A stretch of DNA of 64,000 nt from Dehalococcoidia bacterium (GTDB lineage: Bacteria; Chloroflexota; Dehalococcoidia; E44-bin15): contig JBAZMV010000006.1 in the NCBI GenBank assembly GCA_041649635.1, positions 1 to 64,000 on the forward strand, in the 5' to 3' direction. This document shows positions 37,507-50,388 of the stretch, in pieces. A model generated the notes under the pieces. That model was not told the origin of the DNA, did not search any database, and was given only the letters and a program-made list of their open reading frames with translations. The first letter of the stretch is position 1. Every line of letters begins with the position of its first letter. The position numbers and the translations under genes are program-made.

Positions 37507-40143
37507 TCACGCTTCTTGCAATATGCACATGGCTTTATGCGTCTGGGGATCTGCTAACAGCCTTGCCGATCCGCCGCCGCTTTCCGCCACATTAATGACA
37601 CGCACTAAATTATCGAATTCGGCGTAATCGGGCAGCAACTCCGCGAATATGCTCCTCGCGCCGTAGAAAAACCCCCTGTTGAACCTGGATTTCTCATCGC
37701 CGGGGTAAACCGGAACGTACAGTATGTCCGATTCGACAAGGTCCTGGAAGAAATGCGTCCCGTACGAGAATTCCGGTTTCAAGCCGGATTCCTCACTCCC
37801 CACTTCCACCAGAACGGAGACGTTATCTATCTCGGCGTAGGTCACGTTCACGCCCAGGTCGATGTTATTGCTGCCCCACCTGCCCGGCCCCATCGCCATT
37901 ATCCTGCCTTCATCCCGGCCCAGCAGTTCATTCAGCACACCTATGACCCGCCCCAGCGACCTCTTCCTGTCGATATCGGTTTCGGCGTATCTCTTCGGAT
38001 CGACGAAAATGATGTGCCTGATATCATCAACTATACCCGCGCTGATAGTGCGCTCCGACGCAAACAGCACCCTGTCTGCGGGAACATCCTCCGGCATACG
38101 CACATCGACGCCGCTGGCCCTGGGCACGTGGAGAGCGCGGCATTGCAGCAGGTTGATTGAAATATCCCCTTCTTCATTTAAATAAGCGGTGAACTCGATA
38201 TCGATCGGCTGGCCCCACGCCTGTTCGAGCCTGTACAGTATTTCTCTTAGAATGGCGACGATTTTTGTCTTCCTGATCAGATTATTGAAGGTCAGGACAA
38301 GCTCCAACGTATCCGACAGGGAAGCAGCGCTGTCCCGCACGTACCCGTCGTCGATCTCGGAGGTAACCATGCTCAAGCCGGGATAATCCCTCCCGCCGAC
38401 CAGATCGCCGAAAATCAGCGTCTCGAACCTGTTGGCTTTAATATTCAGCGCGTCAACAAGTCTCTGCGCGTACTTTGCCACCCCCATTCCAACTTCCGGA
38501 CGCAGTTCGGGATGGCTCACGGCGATAATTCTCGGATACTCGCCGCTCACGCGATTTACGGCGCGTGTGCCGAGCCCGAACACAAGGCGGATCATCCCCT
38601 TCTTAGGGTCGATGCGGTCCGTCCACGCGTACAGATTCCGCGAGAAAGCCACTCCGGCCAGTGTAGGGAAAAAGTATTCTTTATACGGCATTCCCGACAC
38701 GCGTTGCACCAGGATCGCCATCTGTTCATCGCCTTCGTCCAGACCGCGCCTGCGTCTATACGACAGCGCATCCGGGTTCAGCGCGCTGGCATATACCAGC
38801 TTCATCGCCTTAAGAAACGCCTCCATCCTTTCATCCGGCCCCCCCTGGTTGGGACAGAACTCGCTGCGATATTTGCCGGCAAAAGCGTCATTGAACCCGT
38901 CCTCCAGCAGGCTGGAGGAACGGACGATTATCGGGGCCTGCCCGTAGTAGTCCAGCATATCCCTGAACTGCTCCATTACATCCGGCGGAAACTTGCCGTT
39001 AAGGAACTTCTCCTCGACCCCGGCAAAGTCGTCCCAGGACAGCTTCTCCTGATTCGAAAGCTGCAGCCTGAGTTCGAAGAGCCCGTTATTCACCAGGAAC
39101 GTAAAGAAGACATCTGAACCTATATAAAACGAGTCGTGCTCCTCAAGTATGCCTTTGAAATCGAAACTATCCTGTGCCGCGGACAGGACGGCGCGGGCCA
39201 TGAGCATGCCGGCCGATTTGCCGCCTATGCGTCCGGATCCTATGATGCGATGCCTGATATCGAACAGGTCCTCCACGCTCATATATTTGTTCGAAAGTTG
39301 GACGAGTTTCCTGTGGCTCCCGATCATCATTCGCGCCAACTCGTCTTTCAGAAGCGCCTTCTCTCTATCGATCTCCGGCGAATCCTTGCCGAGCGTCTCA
39401 TAGCTCGCCAGCCTGCCGTAGACGCTGTCCCAGGGAGCGATGGATGTCTTCTTCAGGCTTACCGCGTTCCTGCTGGCGGCATTGAGCACGGAGGCAGCCT
39501 CGCCGCTGCGAACAACGGGCTCCCACTCATTCGTTCCCATCCTGTGCGGCAGGAACATGTCCGGCGAATGGCGTCCCTGCACCTTTAACGGATGTATATA
39601 TTTGCTGCCGCTGACATGATATACATCGATGAGCACCTGCGTGACGGCGCGTATCCGCGATACCGCGCCCTGTCCGTGCTGCTCCCTCCTCAGCGAAAAG
39701 TAGGCTATGTCGCCCATCTCAAACAGGTGCGGGCATGTTATCTGGAAGAAATTCACCAGCAGCTCATCCGTGGCCCATTCGTCCACCAGCGCCGACAGGT
39801 TATCGAAGATAAAGTAGGCATACCTTCCCGTGTCCTCGATAAGCCGGAAGACCTCGCCGCTGAAATAATCGAAGCCCTGACCCGGGTCTATGTCCACGAT
39901 AACAAGGCCGCGCCTCGGTTTGATTACCGGCGCGTGAGGCGCAAAACGCACGTAAACACACTTATTGCCATCCTTCATCGCGTGTTTAATTAGGGCTTCG
40001 GCAAAGAAAGGATAGTCGTCAAGGCTGTCCATCTGCCAAACGACATTGTCTCCCCACCTGAGTCCCTTCAGCAGGTCATCCAGCAGCGGAAGCCCGCTGC
40101 CGATTATTTCAGGGCGAACCAATTGCATTTTTGATTTCACCAT
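37507..40143 (-). CDS. PEP/pyruvate-binding-domain (PPDK_N) protein with RecA-like N-terminus
   Basis: About 878 residues. The first ~200 resemble a KaiC/RecA-like fold without a Walker A lysine loop (GLRWGDNVVWQMDS). The middle is the ATP-grasp domain of PEP synthase/PPDK (GGKSAGMLMAR, IIVRSSSLLEDGFNDAFAGKY, VFGLGTRAV). The phospho-histidine and PEP-binding domains of the true enzymes are missing. TTG 40170 lies inside the operator palindrome, so ATG 40143 is the better start. First gene of the operon with glutamate synthase, hisH and carA; role unknown. Confidence 0.75.
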   Translation of the reverse strand: MVKSKMQLVRPEIIGSGLPLLDDLLKGLRWGDNVVWQMDSLDDYPFFAEALIKHAMKDGNKCVYVRFAPHAPVIKPRRGLVIVDIDPGQGFDYFSGEVFRLIEDTGRYAYFIFDNLSALVDEWATDELLVNFFQITCPHLFEMGDIAYFSLRREQHGQGAVSRIRAVTQVLIDVYHVSGSKYIHPLKVQGRHSPDMFLPHRMGTNEWEPVVRSGEAASVLNAASRNAVSLKKTSIAPWDSVYGRLASYETLGKDSPEIDREKALLKDELARMMIGSHRKLVQLSNKYMSVEDLFDIRHRIIGSGRIGGKSAGMLMARAVLSAAQDSFDFKGILEEHDSFYIGSDVFFTFLVNNGLFELRLQLSNQEKLSWDDFAGVEEKFLNGKFPPDVMEQFRDMLDYYGQAPIIVRSSSLLEDGFNDAFAGKYRSEFCPNQGGPDERMEAFLKAMKLVYASALNPDALSYRRRRGLDEGDEQMAILVQRVSGMPYKEYFFPTLAGVAFSRNLYAWTDRIDPKKGMIRLVFGLGTRAVNRVSGEYPRIIAVSHPELRPEVGMGVAKYAQRLVDALNIKANRFETLIFGDLVGGRDYPGLSMVTSEIDDGYVRDSAASLSDTLELVLTFNNLIRKTKIVAILREILYRLEQAWGQPIDIEFTAYLNEEGDISINLLQCRALHVPRASGVDVRMPEDVPADRVLFASERTISAGIVDDIRHIIFVDPKRYAETDIDRKRSLGRVIGVLNELLGRDEGRIMAMGPGRWGSNNIDLGVNVTYAEIDNVSVLVEVGSEESGLKPEFSYGTHFFQDLVESDILYVPVYPGDEKSRFNRGFFYGARSIFAELLPDYAEFDNLVRVINVAESGGGSARLLADPQTHKAMCILQEA

Positions 40144-40164
40144 TGTTGTTACTCTATAGGATAT

Positions 40165-40222
40165 CGGCAACCGCTTTCCGATTACCGCTTTTATATAATA
40201 GCAGATTATCTAATTTTGTCAA
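40165..40222 (-). promoter_or_regulatory. Promoter with the same 16-bp palindromic operator
   Basis: TTGACA (40217-40222), 16-bp spacer, TATTAT (40195-40200), then CGGCAACCGCTTTCCG at 40165-40180, about +8 to +23. This is the reverse complement of the element at 32158-32173, and a TTACCG follows in both. It controls the PPDK_N - glutamate synthase - hisH - carA operon. Confidence 0.75.
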
Positions 40223-40353
40223 TAGCCTTTTTCGTTAAGCAACAACCGACATCAAAGCAAAAAGCGCCCCAAAGTGATTGTTGGTCAATCGAAATGCCGT
40301 CGATGAAGGCGATAGTGCTATAATGCGAGCTTCTGCAGAGTTAAAAAGGCTTT

Positions 40354-41979
40354 TTAAATTTGTAGTGGCGATTGAGAGCCTTCGACTACGATATCTTTTG
40401 CTACATTCATGAATTCACGGAACAACGGATGAGACCGATCGGGGCGTGAGAGGAATTCCGGATGGAACTGGCAAGCGACCATGAAGGGATGGCCTTTGAG
40501 TTCGCTTATCTCTACCAGGTATCCATTAGGTGAAAGTCCGCTGAAACACATACCTGCGTCCTCGAACATCTTGCGAAAATCGTTATTAAACTCGTAACGG
40601 TGGCGATGGCGCTCATAAATCAGAGGTTCTTTATACGCGGCTGCGGCCTTGGAGCCTGCCGTCAGACAACACTCATATTCGCCGAGCCTCATGGTGCCGC
40701 CTATATATTCGATGCCTCGCTGCTCCGGAAGCAGATCTATAACCGGGTAGGCGGTTTTGGAATCGCATTCGGTGGTATTGGGCTCATCCGATCCCAGGAT
40801 ATGCCGAGCGAATTCAATAACCATAACCTGCATACCCAAACACAAACCAAGATAAGGTATTCCGTGAGTGCGGGCGTATCTTGCCGCGATTATCATGCCT
40901 TCGATGCCCCTGATTCCGAATCCGCCCGGCACGACGATGCCCTGAGCCGAGTGAAGTACTGAGTCGCCGTTCTGTTCCAGGTCTTCAGAGCTTACCCACT
41001 GTAATTCGATGTCCCGGCCGTAGTGTACAGCCGCATGGTACAGCGACTCCTTAACAGAAATATACGAATCATGCAGCTTGACGTATTTGCCTACTATCGC
41101 TATCTTAATACTTTCCTTAGGCTCCCTCATACGATCAACGATATCCCGCCATTCATCGAAATCCGGCTCGTTCCCGGGCAGATCGAGTTTTTCGACTATC
41201 AGAGATCCCAGCCCGGCCTCCTCGAGCACGAGAGGTATCTCGTAAATTATCGGCAGGGTCGGCAAAGCTATGACAGCCCTCCGTTCCACATCGCAGAATA
41301 AAGCGATCTTGTCTTTGACATCGTCGTTGATGGGCAAGTCGCTGCGCAGGATTATCACGTCCGGCTGAATACCCATGCGTCTGAGCTCATTGACGCTGTG
41401 CTGTGTCGGCTTCGTCTTCAACTCGAAGGTCGACTGTAGATAAGGAAGAAGCGTCAGGTGAACGAACATTACATTGTCGCGGCCGACCTCCGTCCTGAGC
41501 TGCCTGATAGCTTCAAGGAACGGTTGGCCTTCGATATCGCCTACCGTGCCGCCGACCTCGACGATAACGACGCTTGCCTCACTCTCCTCAGCAACAACGC
41601 GAATACAGCGTTTTATCTCGTTTGTAACATGGGGAATAACCTGTATCGTTCCGCCAAGGAAGCCTCCCTGTCTCTCCTGCGAGATTATCGAATTATATAT
41701 CTGTCCCGATGTAACACTGGATGATTTCGTCAGCCTTATATCTATGAATCGTTCATAGTGGCCTAAATCTAAATCCGTTTCAGCGCCGTCACGGGTAACA
41801 AAAACTTCGCCGTGCTGGTAAGGCGACATAGTCCCCGGATCTACATTCAGATAAGGATCCAGTTTCTGCACGGATACGGAGATTTTGCGGCTCTTTAATA
41901 TCCTGCCTATAGACGCGACGGCAATGCCCTTCCCCACCGAGCTGACTACGCCGCCGGTTACAAAAATGTACTTCGCCAT
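40354..41979 (-). CDS. pyrG: CTP synthase
   Basis: About 541 residues, full length. N-terminal amidoligase ([42 protein letters not shown]) and C-terminal class I glutaminase with Cys in LGLCLGMQ and His/Glu in [11 protein letters not shown]. It converts UTP + glutamine + ATP to CTP. ATG 41979 is preferred over an in-frame TTG two codons earlier. Another glutamine user, downstream of tRNA-fMet. A weak AT-rich hairpin (TTAAAAA-GGC-TTTTTAA) lies just past its stop. Confidence 0.96.
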   Translation of the reverse strand: MAKYIFVTGGVVSSVGKGIAVASIGRILKSRKISVSVQKLDPYLNVDPGTMSPYQHGEVFVTRDGAETDLDLGHYERFIDIRLTKSSSVTSGQIYNSIISQERQGGFLGGTIQVIPHVTNEIKRCIRVVAEESEASVVIVEVGGTVGDIEGQPFLEAIRQLRTEVGRDNVMFVHLTLLPYLQSTFELKTKPTQHSVNELRRMGIQPDVIILRSDLPINDDVKDKIALFCDVERRAVIALPTLPIIYEIPLVLEEAGLGSLIVEKLDLPGNEPDFDEWRDIVDRMREPKESIKIAIVGKYVKLHDSYISVKESLYHAAVHYGRDIELQWVSSEDLEQNGDSVLHSAQGIVVPGGFGIRGIEGMIIAARYARTHGIPYLGLCLGMQVMVIEFARHILGSDEPNTTECDSKTAYPVIDLLPEQRGIEYIGGTMRLGEYECCLTAGSKAAAAYKEPLIYERHRHRYEFNNDFRKMFEDAGMCFSGLSPNGYLVEISELKGHPFMVACQFHPEFLSRPDRSHPLFREFMNVAKDIVVEGSQSPLQI

Positions 41980-42066
41980 CGGCAAGAACCTTTCTTAATA
42001 AATTTTATCCTAGAGTATATGCCTCAATTGTTACGAAAGTATTTCATACCACATTCTTAAAATATA

Positions 42067-42103
42067 AAAAGCCCTGAGTCTCTTTAAGAATCTCAGAGCT
42101 TTT
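42067..42103 (-). terminator. Terminator of the 23S rRNA-tRNA transcript
   Basis: AAAAGCTCTGAG pairs with CTCAGGGCTTTT (one G-U) on the minus strand and is followed by TTTTTATATT. It lies 13 nt beyond the tRNA CCA end and separates the rRNA unit from pyrG. Confidence 0.85.
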
Positions 42104-42116
42104 CAGCTTAATTCCT

Positions 42117-42191
<75 letters not shown>

Positions 42192-42243
42192 GTACTACTG
42201 TATATAGTCGCATTGAACTTTAGTATACCCAACTCTTAGTGTA

Positions 42244-45186
<2,943 letters not shown>

Positions 45187-45208
45187 TACACTAACAGGTG
45201 GGTATACC
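45187..45208 (-). other. 5' half of the 23S processing stem
   Basis: GTATACCCACCTGTTAGTGTAG (two pieces: GTATACCCA and GTTAGTGTAG) pairs with CTACACTAAGAGTTGGGTATAC on the 3' flank (42222-42243), extending through the mature ends. This is the usual RNase III-type stem around 23S precursor. Confidence 0.8.
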
Positions 45209-45254
45209 TCTTATTCTCTTCGCGACTATATTCAGTTTTTAAGGTACCTCTCAC

Positions 45255-45284
45255 AAAAAGAGACGGCTTGATGTGAGCCGTCTC
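45255..45284 (-). terminator. Intrinsic terminator inside the 23S leader
   Basis: GAGACGGCT-CACATCA-AGCCGTCTC followed by TTTTTG. It lies between the 23S promoter (45358-45386) and the 23S 5' end. It could end glnA read-through or act as an attenuator needing antitermination. A CCTTAAAAACTGAATATA stretch after it resembles classical 16S-23S spacer sequence. Confidence 0.75.
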
Positions 45285-45357
45285 GATAAAGACTACATCA
45301 GGCCTTGCCTAGCTCACGTATTCAATTGGCCCTCATTTGATATATCACTGGACAGAT

Positions 45358-45386
45358 ATGGTATCACACATAATTTTACCTGTCAA
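45358..45386 (-). promoter_or_regulatory. 23S rRNA promoter
   Basis: TTGACA (45381-45386), 17-bp spacer, TACCAT (45358-45363). A near-consensus promoter 20 nt after the glnA stop and about 170 nt before mature 23S. It is consistent with the 23S-tRNA unit being transcribed on its own. Confidence 0.7.
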
Positions 45387-45405
45387 CACCTGAACGCAAC
45401 GATTA

Positions 45406-46743
45406 TTAAAGTATGGGCAGATACCTGTTTACTTCATAATCCGTTACCTGTGTGCGATACAGGTTCCATTCAATCTTCTTGTTTTGAATAAAGGTATTGA
45501 ATACATGCTCCCCCAGAGCCTTCCTCAAAAGCTTGCTCCCCTCCGCACAGGAGATGGCCTCGGACAGGCTGCCGGGCAGGGTGCCGATGCCCCTGCGTTT
45601 CCTCTCCTGTTCCCCCATCTCAAAGACATTCTCCTCTACAGGAGCCGGCAGTGAATATTTCTTTTCTATGCCCTCAAGCCCCGCGGCCAGCATAACGGCG
45701 AACGTCAGATACGGATTGCACGCCGGATCGGGAGATCGGTACTCCAGCCTTGTAGCGTATTCCTTGCCCGGCTTGTATTCAGGTATGCGAACAAGGTCCG
45801 AGCGATTGCGCCGCGCCCATGATACGTACACCGGAGCCTCATAGCCGGGAACGAGCCTCTTGTAAGAATTTACCCACTGACTGGTTACAAGCGTAATCTC
45901 GGCTGAATGCTTAAGCAGCCCTGCCATGAAGTACTTCGCCGCCGGAGACAGGTTATACTTGTCCCTGGCGTCAAAGAAGGCGTTGCGCTTACCCTTGAAC
46001 AGCGATTGGTGCACGTGCATGCCGCTGCCGTTAACGACAGCCATGGGTTTGGGCATGAACGTAGCGTAATAGCCGAACTGCTGCGCTATCTGCTTCACTA
46101 CGAGGCGCAGGACCATGACGTTGTCCGCCATCTTCAGCGCTTCGTTATATCTGAGATCTATCTCGTATTGAGAGGGCGCGACCTCGTGATGGGAATACTC
46201 TACATGGATCCCCATATCCTGCAGCGCTATTATTGTATCGCGCCGCATGTTCGATGACGTATCGGAAGGATTCATATCGAAATATCCTTCCCGGTCTATA
46301 AGCTCAGCGCAATCCGATTTCTTGAAATAGAAATACTCCATCTCCGGCCCGACATAATACGTGTAGCCGAGTTCCGTCGCCCTTTTAACGTTCCTCTTAA
46401 GCACATATCTGGGATCGCCCTCGAAGGCCTCGCCGCCGGGCTTCTGCACGTCGCAGAACATCGCGGCCACAGCGAATTCACTGGGACGCCACGGGAGCAT
46501 GCTGAAAGTAGTAGGGTCGGGCATGGCCACCATATCGCTCTCGTCGATACGCGCGAAACCCTCGATAGAAGAGCCGTCGAAGCCCATGCCGTCCTCCAGC
46601 GCCCGATCCAGCTCCTCCACCGTTATCGCCACGCTCTTCAGGAACCCCAGTATATCGGTGAACCAGAGCCGCACGAACCTCACTTTGTTCTCCTTTGCTT
46701 TGCGGAGAACGATTTCTTTCGCCGAGTCTTTTTTCTTCGTCAT
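45406..46743 (-). CDS. glnA: Glutamine synthetase type I (copy 2)
   Basis: 445 residues, GS-I alpha, clearly paralogous to copy 1 (GFDGSSIEGF, NGSGMHVHQS, RNRSDLVRIP, ending TDYEVNRYLPIL). It is not linked to amt/glnB but has its own promoter (TTGACA 46793-46798, 16 bp, TATAAT 46771-46776), which overlaps the last codons of prmC. AGGAAG precedes ATG. Having two close alpha-type enzymes suggests different regulation. Copy 1 is linked to PII; copy 2 sits before the rRNA unit. Confidence 0.96.
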   Translation of the reverse strand: MTKKKDSAKEIVLRKAKENKVRFVRLWFTDILGFLKSVAITVEELDRALEDGMGFDGSSIEGFARIDESDMVAMPDPTTFSMLPWRPSEFAVAAMFCDVQKPGGEAFEGDPRYVLKRNVKRATELGYTYYVGPEMEYFYFKKSDCAELIDREGYFDMNPSDTSSNMRRDTIIALQDMGIHVEYSHHEVAPSQYEIDLRYNEALKMADNVMVLRLVVKQIAQQFGYYATFMPKPMAVVNGSGMHVHQSLFKGKRNAFFDARDKYNLSPAAKYFMAGLLKHSAEITLVTSQWVNSYKRLVPGYEAPVYVSWARRNRSDLVRIPEYKPGKEYATRLEYRSPDPACNPYLTFAVMLAAGLEGIEKKYSLPAPVEENVFEMGEQERKRRGIGTLPGSLSEAISCAEGSKLLRKALGEHVFNTFIQNKKIEWNLYRTQVTDYEVNRYLPIL

Positions 46744-46777
46744 ATCACACTTCCTGATTGAAAATATTAGATTATAC

Positions 46778-47635
46778 TTACGGCTGACGCTTTGTCAATA
46801 GTAATTTCAAAATCCGACCGACCCCGCTACAGTCCTTGACCAGATCGGCTCTTTCCCAGGGACCGAGGCCTTGAGACCACGACGCCAGCGCCTCTCCCTG
46901 CGACGGCGCGATCTCGAGTAGAACCGCTCCGCCATTTCGAAGCTTACCCGGCGCGTCGATGATAAGTCTTCGTATAACATCGAGCCCATCCTCACCGCCG
47001 GACAACGCGACGCGCGGCTCGTAACCCCGTATCTCTTCGCTCAGCCCGCCCATCTCATCGTCCCTGATATACGGGAGGTTGGCCGCGATGATATCGACGG
47101 CCTGCGGCAGTGGGGCGAGAAGGTCGCCCTCCAACAGCTCGACACGAACGCCGTGCCTGATACAATTGAGAGTCGCGATATCCAGCGCCTGAGCCGATAT
47201 ATCCGTAGCGTAGACCTTCGCCTTGGGAAACAGGTGCGCCAGCGATATCGCGACGGCCCCGCTGCCCGTTCCTATGTCGGCGATGACGGGATAATCGTTA
47301 GGGAAATTGCTGCGGATATATGCGACCGATTCCTCAACCAGCGTCTCCGTCTCCGGCCTTGGAATGAGCACGCCGGGCGCCACGTAGAAATCCAGCCCGT
47401 AGAACTCGCGATGGCCCAGTATATAAGCGGACGGCTCCTTCGCGAGTCGGCGAGTGACCAGCCGAGACAACGAGCTTTTGTATCGTGACGGCAGGTCGTC
47501 TTCGAGCCCGACATATAGACCGACGCGATCGATATCCATGGCATGCATCAAAAGCAGCTCCGCTTCGAGAGGAGCCTCTTCTACGGCGGCGGCGAGCTTT
47601 TTGGCGGTATCGTGCAGGGCTTCCTTTACCTTCAC
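46778..47635 (-). CDS. prmC: Release factor glutamine methyltransferase
   Basis: 285 residues. SAM-binding ADIGTGSGAVAISLA and active-site ANLPY (the N-P-P-Y position reads N-L-P-Y). It methylates the glutamine of the GGQ motif of release factors. GTG start shares its first base with the prfA stop (TAG/GTG at 47635), so the two are coupled. The 3' end carries the glnA copy 2 promoter. Confidence 0.94.
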   Translation of the reverse strand: MKVKEALHDTAKKLAAAVEEAPLEAELLLMHAMDIDRVGLYVGLEDDLPSRYKSSLSRLVTRRLAKEPSAYILGHREFYGLDFYVAPGVLIPRPETETLVEESVAYIRSNFPNDYPVIADIGTGSGAVAISLAHLFPKAKVYATDISAQALDIATLNCIRHGVRVELLEGDLLAPLPQAVDIIAANLPYIRDDEMGGLSEEIRGYEPRVALSGGEDGLDVIRRLIIDAPGKLRNGGAVLLEIAPSQGEALASWSQGLGPWERADLVKDCSGVGRILKLLLTKRQP

Positions 47636-48696
47636 TAACTCTCCAGCACCCGCGCCTGCTCATCGGAGGCAAGCGCGTCGATAATCGGATCCAGATTTCC
47701 TTCCAGTATCGATTCGATGTTATGCAATGTCAGCCCGATGCGATGATCGGATACCCGCCCCTGCGGGAAATTGTACGTGCGTATCTTCTCCGACCTCTCC
47801 CCGGTCCCCACCTGCGAGCGCCGGTCCGCCGATATCTCCTCCTCCTGCCTGCGCCTTTCCTGGTCCAGGATGCGGGCGCGCATCACCGCCATAGCCTTGG
47901 TCTTGTTCTTGAGCTGCGAGCGCTCGTCCTGGCATACCGTGACGATGCCCGTGGGCAGGTGCGTTATCCTGACCGCGGTGGCCACCTTGTTCACGTTCTG
48001 TCCACCGTGGCCGCCTGCGCAATAAATATCGATCCGAAGGTCATCAGGATTAATCTTGATATCGACCTCCTCCGCTTCGGGAAGCACGGCCACGGTAACC
48101 GTAGACGTATGTATGCGCCCGCTCGACTCCGTTACGGGCACGCGCTGCACCCTGTGAACCCCCCTCTCCCACTTGAGGCGGCTGTAGGCCCCCCTGCCTT
48201 TGACCTCGAAGATGATCTCCTTGAATCCGCCGATGCCGCTCTGATTGCTGTCGATGACCTCGATCCCCCAGCGCTTCGTTTCAGCGTATCTGGTATACAT
48301 ACGGAACAGGTCCGCAGCGAACAAGCCGGCCTCGTCTCCGCCGGCGCCGGCGCGTATCTCGACTATGACATCCTTTTCATCATTCTTATCCTTGGGGATG
48401 AGCGCGGCGCGAAGCTCCTGCTCCAGCACCTGCTGGCGATTGCTCAGCTTTTCCATTTCCTCATCGATAAGGACGGACATCTCCTCATCCAGTCCCTTGG
48501 CCTTCATTGAGCGCGTGTCCTCAAGCTCCTTAAGAACCTTCTTATACTCGCGGAACCTGGCCACGGTGTCGCTTATCCATGCCTGCTCCTTGGCCAGCGA
48601 TTGAAGCTTATCCAGATCGGATATGACCTCGGGCTGAGACATGAGCTGGTTCAGCTCTTCGTAGCGTTTTTCAATTGATTCGAGTTTATCGAACAT
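47635..48696 (-). CDS. prfA: Peptide chain release factor 1
   Basis: About 353 residues. GGQ motif in AGGHGGQNVNKV, and the stop-codon-reading region in RVPVTESSGRIHTS (the PxT tripeptide of RF1 is P-V-T). It recognises UAA/UAG. ATG 48696 gives the usual MFDKLESIEKRYEEL start; the frame extends 14 codons further. It is followed immediately by its modifying enzyme prmC. Confidence 0.95.
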   Translation of the reverse strand: MFDKLESIEKRYEELNQLMSQPEVISDLDKLQSLAKEQAWISDTVARFREYKKVLKELEDTRSMKAKGLDEEMSVLIDEEMEKLSNRQQVLEQELRAALIPKDKNDEKDVIVEIRAGAGGDEAGLFAADLFRMYTRYAETKRWGIEVIDSNQSGIGGFKEIIFEVKGRGAYSRLKWERGVHRVQRVPVTESSGRIHTSTVTVAVLPEAEEVDIKINPDDLRIDIYCAGGHGGQNVNKVATAVRITHLPTGIVTVCQDERSQLKNKTKAMAVMRARILDQERRRQEEEISADRRSQVGTGERSEKIRTYNFPQGRVSDHRIGLTLHNIESILEGNLDPIIDALASDEQARVLES

Positions 48697-48739
48697 TTTT
48701 AATGTAACCCCTGGCATCCCCTTAAAAGGGGAAACCATA

Positions 48740-48975
48740 TCCGAACCCCCTGCTAGTCCCCCACACGTTGGGGGACATAAATATTAGGGGACACCCCTAA
48801 CACCCTGCCAGAGGGTAATCCCTCTGAACTTCCCTTGCCGTCATTCCGGCTTTCGCCGGAATCCACAGGGCTAACACGGAGGTTCGACCCTATATGTATC
48901 CAATCGCGTAGGGGCGTATGGCCATACGCCCGCGGAACATCCATCCGGCATGCCCCTGACGCAAATATCCGCTAC
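48740..48975. repeat. Dispersed palindromic repeats
   Basis: No gene. It contains a GTCATTCCGGCTTTCGCCGG palindrome (48840-48864), a GTAGGGGCGTATGGCCATAC palindrome (48908-48931) and GGGG/CCCC-rich 'accccctaa'-type blocks like those near 32.4 and 57.2 kb. Confidence 0.65.
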
Positions 48976-48984
48976 CCATTATAA

Positions 48985-49022
48985 AACAAAAAGAAGAACC
49001 CTAACGAGAGCTCTTCTTCTAC
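48985..49022 (-). terminator. hisS terminator
   Basis: On the minus strand AAGAAGA...TCTTCTT with an inner GAGCTC is followed by TTTTGTTTTA, starting about 10 nt after the hisS stop. The stem is imperfect but the U-rich tail is clear. Confidence 0.6.
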
Positions 49023-49030
49023 GTTATCCG

Positions 49031-50287
49031 CTAGCCCTGTGTCAGCAGGCTTATGACTTCACAGATCTCCACCTCCCACTGCTCGCCACCCTCCATGTCC
49101 TTGTACATTACGGTCCCTTTCTCAACCTCGTCATCCCCGAATATGAATGCGAACGACACGCCCAGGTTGTTGGCCTGGCGCATCTGCGATTTCAAACTTT
49201 TGCCGCCGTATCCGATATGAACCGGTATACCGGCGGTGCGCATCTCGGCGGTCAGCCTTATCGCTTCGGCCTTGGCCTTCTCACCCGCGTAAGCGACATA
49301 TATCCCCTGGTCCTCGCTCGGCGGCGGCTCCACGCCCTGCTCCTTGAGACACATTACGATGCGGTCGATGCCGGCGGCGAACCCGATCGCGGGCGCGGGC
49401 TTGCCCCCTAATTCTTCGATGAGGTTGTCGTAGCGCCCCCCACCGCCCAGCGCGCTCTGCGCGCCGCCGCCCGCCGCGGGCTGTATCTCGAAAACGGTGC
49501 GGGTGTAATAATCGAGGCCGCGCACCAGTCGATGGTTCTTCTTATATGGAACCTTTACGATCTTGAGATTCCTCAGGACCTCTTTGAAATGCTGTTTACA
49601 TTCGGGGCAAAGGGAAGCTTCGCTCTTTGGCGCCGCGTCCGCCAGGCCCTGGCAGGCCGGCTCCTTGCAGTCCAGCAGGCGCAGCGGGTTGCGCTCGTAT
49701 CGAATCTTGCACTGCGGGCAGACCTCGTCGATATGAGACGAGTAATATCTCTTGAGCTTCTTGATATAACCCGGGCGGCACTCCCTGCAACCGATGCTGT
49801 TGATATATAGAACGAGATCGTTCAATCCGAGCACGGCGTAGAAGTTCCAGGACATCTCGACAACCTCGGAATCGAGCGCGGAATCGCTCTCGCCGATGGC
49901 CTCCACGCCGAACTGGTGATGCTGGCGGTAGCGCCCCTTCTGCGGCCTCTCGTAGCGGAATATCGACGCGAAGTAGTAGAGCTTGACCGGCTGCGGCAGG
50001 GAATGCATGCCGTGCTCGATGTAGGCACGGCAAACCGGAGCGGTGCCCTCGGGACGAAGCGTCATCTCCTGATCGCTGCGGTCTTTAAAGGTATAGGTCT
50101 CCTTCTCGACGATGTCCGTCCCCTGGCCTATCGTCCGCACGAAGAGACCGGCATCCTCGAACACGGGCGTCTCGATGCGCCCGTAGCCGTAGCGGCGGCA
50201 CATCTCCGCGGCCTGAGACTCTACATATTTGTAATACGCCTGTTCTGCGGGCAGTATATCGATGGTTCCACGCGGCGCCTTATACAT
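49031..50287 (-). CDS. hisS: Histidyl-tRNA synthetase
   Basis: 418 residues, class II synthetase. Motif 2 region FRYERPQKGRYRQHHQFG, the histidine-specific RGLDYYTRTVFE, GGGGRYDNL and motif 3 AIGFAAGIDRI. The C-terminal anticodon-binding domain starts at IYVAYAGEKA. A possible promoter (TTTACA 50343-50348, 17 bp, TATCCT 50320-50325) lies upstream. Confidence 0.96.
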   Translation of the reverse strand: MYKAPRGTIDILPAEQAYYKYVESQAAEMCRRYGYGRIETPVFEDAGLFVRTIGQGTDIVEKETYTFKDRSDQEMTLRPEGTAPVCRAYIEHGMHSLPQPVKLYYFASIFRYERPQKGRYRQHHQFGVEAIGESDSALDSEVVEMSWNFYAVLGLNDLVLYINSIGCRECRPGYIKKLKRYYSSHIDEVCPQCKIRYERNPLRLLDCKEPACQGLADAAPKSEASLCPECKQHFKEVLRNLKIVKVPYKKNHRLVRGLDYYTRTVFEIQPAAGGGAQSALGGGGRYDNLIEELGGKPAPAIGFAAGIDRIVMCLKEQGVEPPPSEDQGIYVAYAGEKAKAEAIRLTAEMRTAGIPVHIGYGGKSLKSQMRQANNLGVSFAFIFGDDEVEKGTVMYKDMEGGEQWEVEICEVISLLTQG

Positions 50288-50388
50288 TCATCAACCTCTC
50301 ACATCAACCGAATTAACGTAGGATACAATAAGACGGGGGTGTTGTAAAGATATCAAATCGACAAAACCAAACGAAAGAGGTTTTAACT

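Noticed and set aside
42192..42243. Space for a 5S rRNA after 23S
   Set aside because: Only 52 nt separate tRNA and 23S, and half of that is the processing stem.
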